From positions 3,029,444 through 3,093,443 of the forward strand of contig NZ_LT906450.1 of NCBI RefSeq assembly GCF_900187265.1: a DNA stretch of 64,000 nt, read 5' to 3'. Shown piece after piece: positions 57,760-64,000 of this stretch (position 1 is its first letter; the number at the start of each line of letters is the position of its first letter). The stretch is from Rhodococcus rhodochrous (GTDB taxonomy: Bacteria > Actinomycetota > Actinomycetes > Mycobacteriales > Mycobacteriaceae). Position numbers and translations under genes: made by a program. The notes below the pieces were generated by a model. It worked only from the letters and a program-made list of their open reading frames with translations, was not told the DNA's origin and made no database searches.

Positions 57760-58119
57760 TCAGTCCCATGTCAGGCCTCCTCGTTTCCACTCGTAGGCGT
57801 AGGCGACGAAGACGTTGAACATGAACAGCGCCATCGCCGCCAGACCGAAGACGCCGAGCGCGTCGAAATGGACCGCCCACGGGTACAGGAAGACGATCTC
57901 GATGTCGAAGATGATGAACAGCATCGCGGTGAGGTAGTACTTCACCGGGAAGCGGCCACCTCCCACCGGCTGGGGTGTGGGGTCGATGCCGCACTCGTAC
58001 GCATCGAGCTTGGCGCGGTTGTATCGGCTCGGGCCCGCGAGGCTCGCCACCGCGACGGAGAAGACCGCGAAGGCAAGCGCGATGCCACCGAGTACCAGGA
58101 TCGGTACGTAAGCGTTCAT
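57760..58119 (-). CDS. nuoA: NADH-quinone oxidoreductase subunit A
   Basis: 119 residues from the ATG at 58119 with GGAGG upstream; an upstream in-frame start adds 20 unlikely residues. Three helices. The conserved loop KLDAYECGIDPTPQPVGGGR contains the cysteine that is exposed in the deactive state of complex I, followed by FIIFDIEIVFLYPWAV with the acidic helix-2 residues. It is the first gene of the operon. The 260 bases before it separate it from the receiver gene on the same strand and should hold the nuo promoter. Confidence 0.97.
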   Translation of the reverse strand: MNAYVPILVLGGIALAFAVFSVAVASLAGPSRYNRAKLDAYECGIDPTPQPVGGGRFPVKYYLTAMLFIIFDIEIVFLYPWAVHFDALGVFGLAAMALFMFNVFVAYAYEWKRGGLTWD

Positions 58120-58379
58120 GCGACCTCCGGTTGCTCGCGCGAATCCGGCCGCGGGTCTGCTCGTCGCCCGCGAACCCACCCCCGCCGCGCACCGGGCGGT
58201 TCCGCCCCGGCCCAGGGTTGTGAGTCACGGCACACACTAGTGCTGTTCGCGTCGGACTTGTCGCGATTTCACGCCCTCGATTCGGGGCGGCGTGTCGGGC
58301 TGCTCGACAACCGGAAGGGGGGGTAGATTCTCCGGCCCCACATACGAGTTCGCGGCCGGGCGGTCGCGCGCCGGAAGGG

Positions 58380-58778
58380 TCAGGAGGGGCGCGAGCGAGG
58401 GGTGAGCAGCGCGAGGACCTGCCGGCCGAGCCGGATCGGGTCGACGGGATGACGCAGCGCCACCTCGGCGCCCGACCAGCGGGCGAGCCATTCGTCGTCG
58501 GCCCGGGCGATCAACACGATGATCGGCGGGCACGAGTCGAGTTCGTCCTCGAGTTGTTTCGCGAGGCCCATGCCGCCCGCGGGGGCGGCCTCACCGTCGA
58601 GCACGGCGAGGGCGATGTCGCCGGCGTGCATGCGTTCGACGACGACCGGCGGTGTCGCGACCTCGACGTAGTCGAGTGGAGGCAGATCCGGGTGCAGGCG
58701 GGTACCGAGGGCATCACGAACCTGTTGCCGCACGGTCGCATCGTCGCTGTAGACGAGGATGCGCAGCGAGTCGGTCAC
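58380..58778 (-). CDS. Receiver-domain protein, Rv3143-like
   Basis: 132 residues from the GTG at 58778. A single CheY-like domain without an output domain: acidic pair in ILVYSDDATVRQQV, putative phosphoacceptor in IALAVLDGEAAPAGGMGLA, and the ending ALRHPVDPIRLGRQVLALL, where the usual KPFD lysine is missing (RHPVD). The strand and helix order is otherwise intact. A similar gene (Rv3143) precedes nuoA in Mycobacterium tuberculosis, so the linkage is conserved. It may sense something other than phosphate or act by protein contact; a role with complex I is inferred only from position. Confidence 0.85.
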   Translation of the reverse strand: MTDSLRILVYSDDATVRQQVRDALGTRLHPDLPPLDYVEVATPPVVVERMHAGDIALAVLDGEAAPAGGMGLAKQLEDELDSCPPIIVLIARADDEWLARWSGAEVALRHPVDPIRLGRQVLALLTPRSRPS

Positions 58779-58864
58779 GGGCAAGATGCTAACCGAGCAC
58801 ACCCGCCCGTCCGGGGAACCCGCGTGTCGCGGCGGCGCCGCGACGTCGGCGGGCCGGGACGAGC

Positions 58865-59152
58865 TCAGGATCCGCTACCGAGCGGATGCCACCGTTCACG
58901 GATCTCGGGACGGGTCGCGGTCTCCGTCTCGTCGTCGTGGATGATCGAGGCGGGCGCGATCATCAGGTGCGCCAGCACGATGCACGCGCCGGTGAGCATG
59001 GCGAATGCGGCACCGATCAGATACGACCCGGTGAACACCGCAGCCAGGAATCCGATCGTGAGCATCCCCGTGAGTGCGATGATCGCGAGAATCCGCCGAC
59101 TCGAGCGTGGCATCGAATCGGACCTCTCGTCCGTGGATGCAACCATGAGCAT
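58865..59152 (-). CDS. Small two-helix membrane protein, 95 residues
   Basis: The start at 59152 is chosen because GGAGG stands 7 bases before it; another ATG follows two codons later. A short basic lead (STDERSDSMPRSSRR) is followed by helices ILAIIALTGMLTIGFLAAVF and GAAFAMLTGACIVLAHLMIA, and a hydrophilic tail DDETETATRPEIRERWHPL. No family was recognised. It is divergent from the iron-type binding protein gene, and on the same strand upstream of the receiver gene. Confidence 0.75.
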   Translation of the reverse strand: MLMVASTDERSDSMPRSSRRILAIIALTGMLTIGFLAAVFTGSYLIGAAFAMLTGACIVLAHLMIAPASIIHDDETETATRPEIRERWHPLGSGS

Positions 59153-59374
59153 CTCCGTTCCTCCCCGGAACGGCGCATCTCGTACTCCCGCATCCACTCA
59201 TCGTTCCCGGTCGACGAATCGTCGGTGATGAGCAGACCCCCGCGGTGGCCGAGTGCGGCCGTCCCCTCCTCCGCTCGGACCGTGAGCGGTTTCGGTAACA
59301 GAATACTATCAAATGTGACATTCGTCTTGTGCTCTGTTTGTGGGACATCACGAAGTTGTGGACGGCCCGGAAAT

Positions 59375-59391
59375 CTGTCGGTAACCGACAG
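59375..59391. promoter_or_regulatory. 17-bp palindrome upstream of the iron-type binding protein gene
   Basis: CTGTCGGT and ACCGACAG are exact complements around a single central base. The site lies just 8 bases before the IdeR-like box and about 57 bases before the ATG, where a second regulator could bind near the promoter. Confidence 0.5.
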
Positions 59392-59399
59392 TCCCTCCA

Positions 59400-59418
59400 G
59401 AAGGTTAGGCTCACCTCT
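59400..59418 (+). promoter_or_regulatory. IdeR/DtxR-like iron box
   Basis: The core AGGTTAGGCTCACCT differs from the consensus core AGGTTAGGCTAACCT at one position; over the full 19-base box 14 of 19 match. It lies 30 bases before the ATG of the binding protein gene, so iron-loaded IdeR would block transcription. Confidence 0.7.
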
Positions 59419-59447
59419 CGAACCGGTCCGATCAGTGAGAGGTACCC

Positions 59448-60476
59448 ATGAATTTCCTGTCCCCGCGCCGCCTCGGGTCACGCGCGGTAGTCGTGCTCGC
59501 CGCCGTCGCACTCACCGCCTGCTCGTCCGGTGGTGGCGACGACTCGAACGGTTCTCCGACCGGCGACTTCGAACCCGTCGCGATCGAGCACGCGCTGGGC
59601 ACCGCCGAGATCGACGCGCAGCCCGAGAGGGTCGTGACACTCGGGATGGGTTCGGCCGAGACGGCGATCGCACTGGGTGTCACCCCGGTGGGGATGGAGG
59701 AATATCCCTGGGGCAGCGACGAAACCGGATATCTGCCCTGGATCCACGAGGAACTGACCGAACGCGGCGAGCCGCTGCCCGAGCAGTTCACCGGTGGCGC
59801 CGAGGTGGACGTCGAGGCGATCGCCCGACTCGCTCCGGACGTCATCCTCGCGCCGTGGTCCGGCATCACGCAGGAGCAGTACGACCTGCTGTCGGCGATC
59901 GCCCCGACCGTCGCCTACCCCGAACTGCCCTGGACGATCACCTGGCAGGATCAGATCGAGACCATCGGCACCGCGCTCGGCAGGCACGACGAGTCGCTGG
60001 GTCTGATCACGGGGATCGAGGACACCTTCGAACGCACCGCGGCCGAGCATCCCGAATACGCCGGGGTGACGTTCTCGTACATCTACAACACCGGTCCCGG
60101 AACGCTCGGGGTGTTCATGCCCGACGAGCAGCGCGTGGCGATGGTCCGCGGACTCGGGCTGACGGTCGATCCGGTCGCCCGGACTCTCGAGGAGACCGAG
60201 GGCACCGACTCTGCGGTCATCGGCCTCGAGAACGCCGGACTGCTGTCGGAGTCGGATCTGATCTTCACGTTCTATTCCGACCCCGCGAACCGCGCGGAGA
60301 TCGAATCGCAGCCGGTCTACCAGCAGATTCCGGCGATTGCACGCGGGTCGTTCGTCGCGCCGGAGGAACAGCCGTTCGTCACGGGATCGTCGATGATCAA
60401 TCCGCTCACAGTGCCGTGGTCCCTCGACCGCTACGTCCCGCTCGTCGACGAAGCGATCGCGAAGCTCGACCGCTGA
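59448..60476 (+). CDS. Iron-siderophore ABC transporter substrate-binding lipoprotein
   Basis: 342 residues from an ATG with GAGAGG upstream. The lipoprotein signal ends at LTAC (cysteine 25), followed by a Gly/Asp/Ser spacer. The helical-backbone metal-receptor fold (FepB/FhuD/BtuF) begins at PERVVTLGMGSAETAIALG; VDVEAIARLAPDVILAPWSG is the matching family core. It binds a ferric siderophore outside the membrane. No permease or ATPase gene is adjacent, so it must use a system elsewhere. Iron control is supported by the box at 59400-59418. It is followed by a terminator-like hairpin. Confidence 0.9.
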   Translation: MNFLSPRRLGSRAVVVLAAVALTACSSGGGDDSNGSPTGDFEPVAIEHALGTAEIDAQPERVVTLGMGSAETAIALGVTPVGMEEYPWGSDETGYLPWIHEELTERGEPLPEQFTGGAEVDVEAIARLAPDVILAPWSGITQEQYDLLSAIAPTVAYPELPWTITWQDQIETIGTALGRHDESLGLITGIEDTFERTAAEHPEYAGVTFSYIYNTGPGTLGVFMPDEQRVAMVRGLGLTVDPVARTLEETEGTDSAVIGLENAGLLSESDLIFTFYSDPANRAEIESQPVYQQIPAIARGSFVAPEEQPFVTGSSMINPLTVPWSLDRYVPLVDEAIAKLDR

Positions 60477-60503
60477 GCCGGACGCACCGGTGGTGCGCCC
60501 GGC
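60477..60503. terminator. Hairpin between convergent binding-protein and metI genes
   Basis: GCCGGACGCACC and GGTGCGCCCGGC form a 12-bp stem with one A-C mismatch and a 3-base loop. It directly follows the stop of the binding protein gene and lies 38 bases after the metI stop on the other strand. Confidence 0.6.
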
Positions 60504-60540
60504 TGTGGGGCGTCACCGCCGGCGTGTCCGACTCCGGGCG

Positions 60541-61209
60541 TCACCGCCGGTGTGCGAGCCTGCGGACCATCAGATCACCGATCGACTGCATGATCTGCAC
60601 CATCACGATGAGCACGACCACCGCGAGCAACAGCACCGGAGTGTTGAACCGCTGGTAGCCGTAGACGATCGCGAAGTCGCCGAGACCGCCGCCGCCGATG
60701 ACACCGGCCATGGCCGAATAGCCCACCAGCAGCACCAGGGTGAGGGTGGCACCGGCGATCAGCGGGGACAGCGCTTCGGGCAACAGCACCTTGCGCACGA
60801 TCTGCGCGTTGGTGGCCCCCATCGCCTGGGCCGCCTCGACCCGGCCCCGGGGAACCTCCCGTAGAGCGGATTCGACGATCCGACCGAAGAACGGGATGGC
60901 ACCGATGGTCAGCGGCACGATCGCCGCGGTCGGTCCGATCGCGGTGCCCACGATGAAGCGGGTGAACCCGATCAGCGCGATCAGCAGGATGAGGAAGGGC
61001 AGCGACCGGAAGAGGTTGACGATCACGCCGAGAACGGTGTTGAGCGTCCTGCGCGGCCACAGTCCGGACGGGGACGTCAACTGCAACACGATCCCGACGA
61101 GCACACCACCGACGACGGTGAGCACGAAGGACACCGCAACCATGTAGAGCGTCTCGAGGGTGGCTTCCCACACCTCCGGGAATGCCTCGTACCACTGCAG
61201 TTTGTTCAT
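60541..61209 (-). CDS. metI: Methionine ABC transporter permease MetI
   Basis: 222 residues with five predicted helices. Family segments are FRSLPFLILLIALIGFTRFI, GAIPFFGRIVESALREVP and the EAA loop RVEAAQAMGATNAQIVRKV, ending VGYSAMAGVIGGGGLGDFAI and YGYQRFNT. Two copies form the channel. It starts 13 bases after the metN stop. Its last codons are part of a direct repeat with the intergenic DNA. Confidence 0.95.
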   Translation of the reverse strand: MNKLQWYEAFPEVWEATLETLYMVAVSFVLTVVGGVLVGIVLQLTSPSGLWPRRTLNTVLGVIVNLFRSLPFLILLIALIGFTRFIVGTAIGPTAAIVPLTIGAIPFFGRIVESALREVPRGRVEAAQAMGATNAQIVRKVLLPEALSPLIAGATLTLVLLVGYSAMAGVIGGGGLGDFAIVYGYQRFNTPVLLLAVVVLIVMVQIMQSIGDLMVRRLAHRR

Positions 61210-61222
61210 CGCGCCTGCACCG

Positions 61223-62242
61223 TCATTCCGTGAGTCCCTCCAGTTCGGCTTCCGTCCCCCACGCCAGGGTCAGATACGGGCGATCGGCCACGAATCCCTC
61301 GATGAGCGTCCGATCGGTGCCCGCCGTGAACCGCAGGCGCATCCGGCCCACGGTGACGCTGCCGACCTGTTCGACGCGGCCGCCGACCACAGCGATGTCG
61401 GCATCGAGCTCGCGGATCATCTCCGCGAGCCACGGTCCGTGCGCGGCATCACCGATTGCGGTGACCAGCGCCGTGTCCGCGCCCGATCCCGTCGACGGGT
61501 CGGTACCGACCGGGACGAGTGCGTGCCCGAGCGCCGACTCGGGATCGGCGACGAGATCGACGATCCGGCCCGTCTCGACCACCTGCCCGGCGTCGAGTCG
61601 CGCGGCCGAGCTGCAGATCCGGCGCAGCACCCCGAGTTCGTGGGTGATCACCACGACCGTGACACCCAGGCGTCTGTTCACCTCGGCGACGAGATCGAGG
61701 ACCTGATCGGTGGTGTCCGGGTCCAGGGCGCTCGTGGCCTCGTCGCACAGCAGTACCTCGGGTTCGACGGCGAGTGCGCGGGCGATGCCCACGCGCTGCT
61801 GCTGTCCACCGGACAACTGCGAGGGATAGCTCTCCCCCTTGCCGGCCAGGCCGACGAGATCGAGCAGCTCGAGCGCCCGCTTGCGGCGCTGGTCCTTGTC
61901 GATCCCCGCCACTTCGAGCGGGAATTCGACGTTCCGGATCACGGTGCGCGAGTGCAGCAGGTTGAACTGCTGGAAGACCGTCCCGATCCGGCGACGCGCC
62001 GCTCGCAGTTCCGCGCCGGACAGGGTCGACAGGTCGTCCCCGCCGAGCAGGATCCGTCCCGAGGTGGGTCGCTCGAGCAGGTTCAGACAGCGCAGAAGGG
62101 TGGACTTGCCGGACCCGGACGGGCCGACGATGCCGTAGATCTCGCCGTCGGGGATCTCGAGCGACACCCCTCGCAACGCCGCGACCTCCCCGGAGCGCCC
62201 GGCTCCGGGGAAGGTCTTGACGAGGTTCTCGACGACGATCAT
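61223..62242 (-). CDS. metN: Methionine ABC transporter ATP-binding protein MetN
   Basis: 339 residues. Walker A GPSGSGKS, loop IGTVFQQFNLLHSRTV, signature [15 protein letters not shown], Walker B VLLCDEATSALDP and switch VITHELGVL. A C-terminal NIL domain of about 90 residues (RMRLRFTAGTDRTLIEGFV) binds methionine and inhibits transport when cellular methionine is high. The ATG overlaps the metQ stop by one base (TGATG). Substrate range in the family covers D- and L-methionine and the sulfoxide. Confidence 0.95.
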   Translation of the reverse strand: MIVVENLVKTFPGAGRSGEVAALRGVSLEIPDGEIYGIVGPSGSGKSTLLRCLNLLERPTSGRILLGGDDLSTLSGAELRAARRRIGTVFQQFNLLHSRTVIRNVEFPLEVAGIDKDQRRKRALELLDLVGLAGKGESYPSQLSGGQQQRVGIARALAVEPEVLLCDEATSALDPDTTDQVLDLVAEVNRRLGVTVVVITHELGVLRRICSSAARLDAGQVVETGRIVDLVADPESALGHALVPVGTDPSTGSGADTALVTAIGDAAHGPWLAEMIRELDADIAVVGGRVEQVGSVTVGRMRLRFTAGTDRTLIEGFVADRPYLTLAWGTEAELEGLTE

Positions 62243-63078
62243 CAGTTCGTCGGGTGGACCGGCAGCACGGCGCCGGAGTAGGTCTCCTCGATCCAGGCAG
62301 CCGTCTCGGGCGACTCGAGGGCCTCGGCCAGGGCGGTCACGGCCGGGTCGTTCTCGTTCTCGGCCCGCACGACGAGCAGGTTGGAGAAGGGGTTGTTCTC
62401 GACCTCTTCGGTGACGATGGCGTCCTCGGCCGGGTTCAGGCCGGCTTCGAGCGCGTAGTTGGAGTTGATCACGGCGGCGGTGATCTGGGCGTCGTCGAGC
62501 TGACGGGCGAGCTGCGGACGCTCGATGGCGACGAGGTTCAGATTCTTCGGGTTGGCAGTGATGTTCGATTCGGTCACCACCGACAGGTCGGCCTCCTCGA
62601 ACGGAACGTCCATCTCGAGCAGACCGGCCGACTCGAGCAGGTACAGCGCGCGGGCGTAGTTGGTGGTGTCGCGCGGCACGGCGACGGTGTCGCCGTCCTT
62701 CAGGTCGTCGAGCGAGGCGATCTTGTTCGAGTAGAGGCCGATGGGCTCGAGGTGCACGTCGGCGACGGCGACGAGGTCGTCGACACCCTTCTGCTTCTGC
62801 CAGTCCGTCAGGTACGGCTCGTGCTGGAAGAAGTTCGCGTCGACGTCACCGGCCTCGAGCAGTTCGTTGGGATCGACCTCACCGGTGATCTCGACGATGT
62901 CGAGCTTGTAGTCGCCCAGCGCCCCGGTGCTCACGATCTGGTCGAGGATCTCGACGTGCGGGGTGGACGACGCCGAGATCCGGAGGGTGGTGTCGTCACC
63001 TTCGGACGACGAGCAGGCCGCGAGACCCGCAGCGAGGGTGAGCGCGGCGGACGCGACGACGATACGACGCAGTGACAT
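62242..63078 (-). CDS. metQ: Methionine ABC transporter substrate-binding lipoprotein MetQ
   Basis: 278 residues from an ATG at 63078. The signal ends at LAAC (cysteine 22). The NlpA/MetQ fold is shown by LRISASSTPHVEILDQIV, DANFFQHEPYLTDWQKQKG, SLDDLKDGDTVAVPRDTTN and ITAAVINSNYALEAGLNP. It delivers methionine or a related compound to MetNI. The oxygenase gene ends 61 bases upstream on the same strand. No SAM riboswitch fits in that gap, so any such control must lie further upstream. Confidence 0.95.
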   Translation of the reverse strand: MSLRRIVVASAALTLAAGLAACSSSEGDDTTLRISASSTPHVEILDQIVSTGALGDYKLDIVEITGEVDPNELLEAGDVDANFFQHEPYLTDWQKQKGVDDLVAVADVHLEPIGLYSNKIASLDDLKDGDTVAVPRDTTNYARALYLLESAGLLEMDVPFEEADLSVVTESNITANPKNLNLVAIERPQLARQLDDAQITAAVINSNYALEAGLNPAEDAIVTEEVENNPFSNLLVVRAENENDPAVTALAEALESPETAAWIEETYSGAVLPVHPTN

Positions 63079-63139
63079 CGGGTGGATACCTTCCGTTGGG
63101 AATGCGGGGACGTTGGAAATACGGGGACGGACAGATCGA

Positions 63140-64000
63140 TTATCGGGGTGCGGCGAAGCGGGCGAGGAGATCCGCGTGAAAACGCTCCGCCACGTTCGGA
63201 TGTGCCCGCAGGCGGGACTTGAGTGCGTTGAGGCCGTAGACGGCGTGCAGCGTGCCGCCGTGTGCGTCGGGGCCGACGCCGCGGGCGGCCGCGGCCAGAT
63301 CCGCGGGCAACTCCACCGCCGGGAGTTCGCGGTCGAGACCGGGATTGAGGAAGAAGGGCAGCGACACGCGGTCGGTGCCCGCCGGGGGCGGCAGCACACG
63401 ATGGACGGTCGCCTGGAGGTAACCGCCGGTGGCGACCTCGAGGAGTTCGCCGATGTTGACGATGAAATGTCCTGGGAGCGGGTCGATGTCGACCCACCGT
63501 CCGTCGCGTTCGACCTGGAAGCCGGTGCTCCCGGGCTCGGGATACAGCAACGTCAGCGCGCCGACGTCCTTGTGGCTGCCGACCCCTTGACCGGTGACCG
63601 AGCGGTCGTGCCCGGGATACCGCGCGATCTTCAACAGCGGATCGGGATCGGCGAAGGCCTCCTCGAAGTGATCGGCGGGGGCACCGAGGGATTCGGCCCA
63701 CGCGCCGAGCAGCCGGCGTCCGACGCCACCGGCCTCGTCGATCCAGCGCAGGGCGAGCTCGCGCAATCGGGGGACCTGCTCGGGCCACAGATTGGGGCCG
63801 TGCAGCACCTCCCAGGGGCGATCGGGGTCGATCCCGGCAACGGCGTCGCGTTCCGGGCCGATGTCGAGCTGTTCGCGCCAGTCGACGTAGCCCTGGGTGC
63901 GTTCGCCACCGACACGGGTGTAGCCGCGGAAGTGGGGTGAGCGGATGTTCTCGATCGCGAGCTTGTCCGCCTCGGGGAGAGCGAAGAATTCGCGGGCCGC
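63140..64000 (-). CDS. Isopenicillin N synthase-like Fe(II) oxygenase, 3' part (start outside window)
   Basis: 286 residues are visible, entering the window in frame (AAREFFALPEADKLAIENIR). The double-stranded beta-helix core carries the iron ligands: HxD in GQGVGSHKDVGALTLLYP and the distal His in LQATVHRVLPPPAGTDRVSL, where RxS (RVS) binds the 2-oxoglutarate or substrate carboxylate. The N-terminal DIOX_N region is partly present (HFRGYTRVGGERTQGYVDW). Members oxidise diverse small molecules and most are not penicillin enzymes. Its linkage to metQNI suggests a sulfur compound or amino acid as substrate, which is only inferred from position. Confidence 0.88.
   Translation of the reverse strand, partial: AAREFFALPEADKLAIENIRSPHFRGYTRVGGERTQGYVDWREQLDIGPERDAVAGIDPDRPWEVLHGPNLWPEQVPRLRELALRWIDEAGGVGRRLLGAWAESLGAPADHFEEAFADPDPLLKIARYPGHDRSVTGQGVGSHKDVGALTLLYPEPGSTGFQVERDGRWVDIDPLPGHFIVNIGELLEVATGGYLQATVHRVLPPPAGTDRVSLPFFLNPGLDRELPAVELPADLAAAARGVGPDAHGGTLHAVYGLNALKSRLRAHPNVAERFHADLLARFAAPR

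Noticed and set aside
63079-63139. SAM riboswitch before metQ
   Set aside because: The gap is only 61 bases and shows none of the conserved helices; a SAM-II or SAM-IV element would not fit.

Overview
The window is GC-rich, densely coded chromosomal DNA of a mycolic-acid actinobacterium, most likely a Rhodococcus. This rests on GTG starts, ATGA/GTGA-coupled operons, an ANTAR regulator of the PdtaR type, a polA without proofreading motifs, an actinobacterial LexA and a full proton-pumping nuo operon preceded by an Rv3143-like receiver gene. No phage, insertion sequence, CRISPR array or rRNA was seen. Species cannot be fixed from sequence alone.

Layout. 1-5 kb: start of an FAD oxidase gene, a large SARP/AAA regulator interrupted by an in-frame amber codon, and a shortened 12-helix MFS exporter. 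5-8.3 kb: a small ORF, two strong hairpins, rpsA and a methyltransferase. 8.3-12.1 kb: a polar amino acid ABC transporter whose binding-protein gene is frameshifted, behind an isocitrate/isopropylmalate-type dehydrogenase. 12.1-14.5 kb: a 2H phosphoesterase, a 39-residue membrane peptide divergent from a GlxA/AraC regulator, and thioredoxin. 14.6-23.2 kb: polA, then a branched-chain amino acid transporter (livHMGF with a convergent binding protein). 23.4-28.7 kb: pdtaR, a leucine-type tRNA with a short variable loop, lexA, a beta-lactamase-fold protein, an FtsK-like domain without its P-loop, and a duplicated DUF4389 membrane protein.

28.7-41.6 kb holds stress and storage genes: universal stress protein, PEP synthase, ion channel, SbmA-like ABC protein, DUF389 protein, alkyl sulfatase, wax ester/diacylglycerol acyltransferase and an orphan membrane-anchored glutamate-synthase-type FMN protein. 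The content resembles a mycobacterial dormancy set, but no dosRS is present here.

42.3-58.1 kb is the complete complex I operon on the minus strand, nuoA to nuoN, with nuoE and nuoF in one open frame. msrA and a small basic protein follow it. 58.4-64 kb: the receiver gene, a small membrane protein, an iron-type binding lipoprotein behind an IdeR-like box, a methionine importer (metQNI) and the end of an isopenicillin-N-synthase-like oxygenase.

No clear defence or biosynthetic system was found. The most unusual items are the NuoE-NuoF reading frame, the short-armed tRNA-Leu, the P-loop-less FtsK-like protein, the LivH fusion, the two interrupted genes at 3.3 and 10.7 kb, and the inverted repeats at 153, 12845 and 59375.
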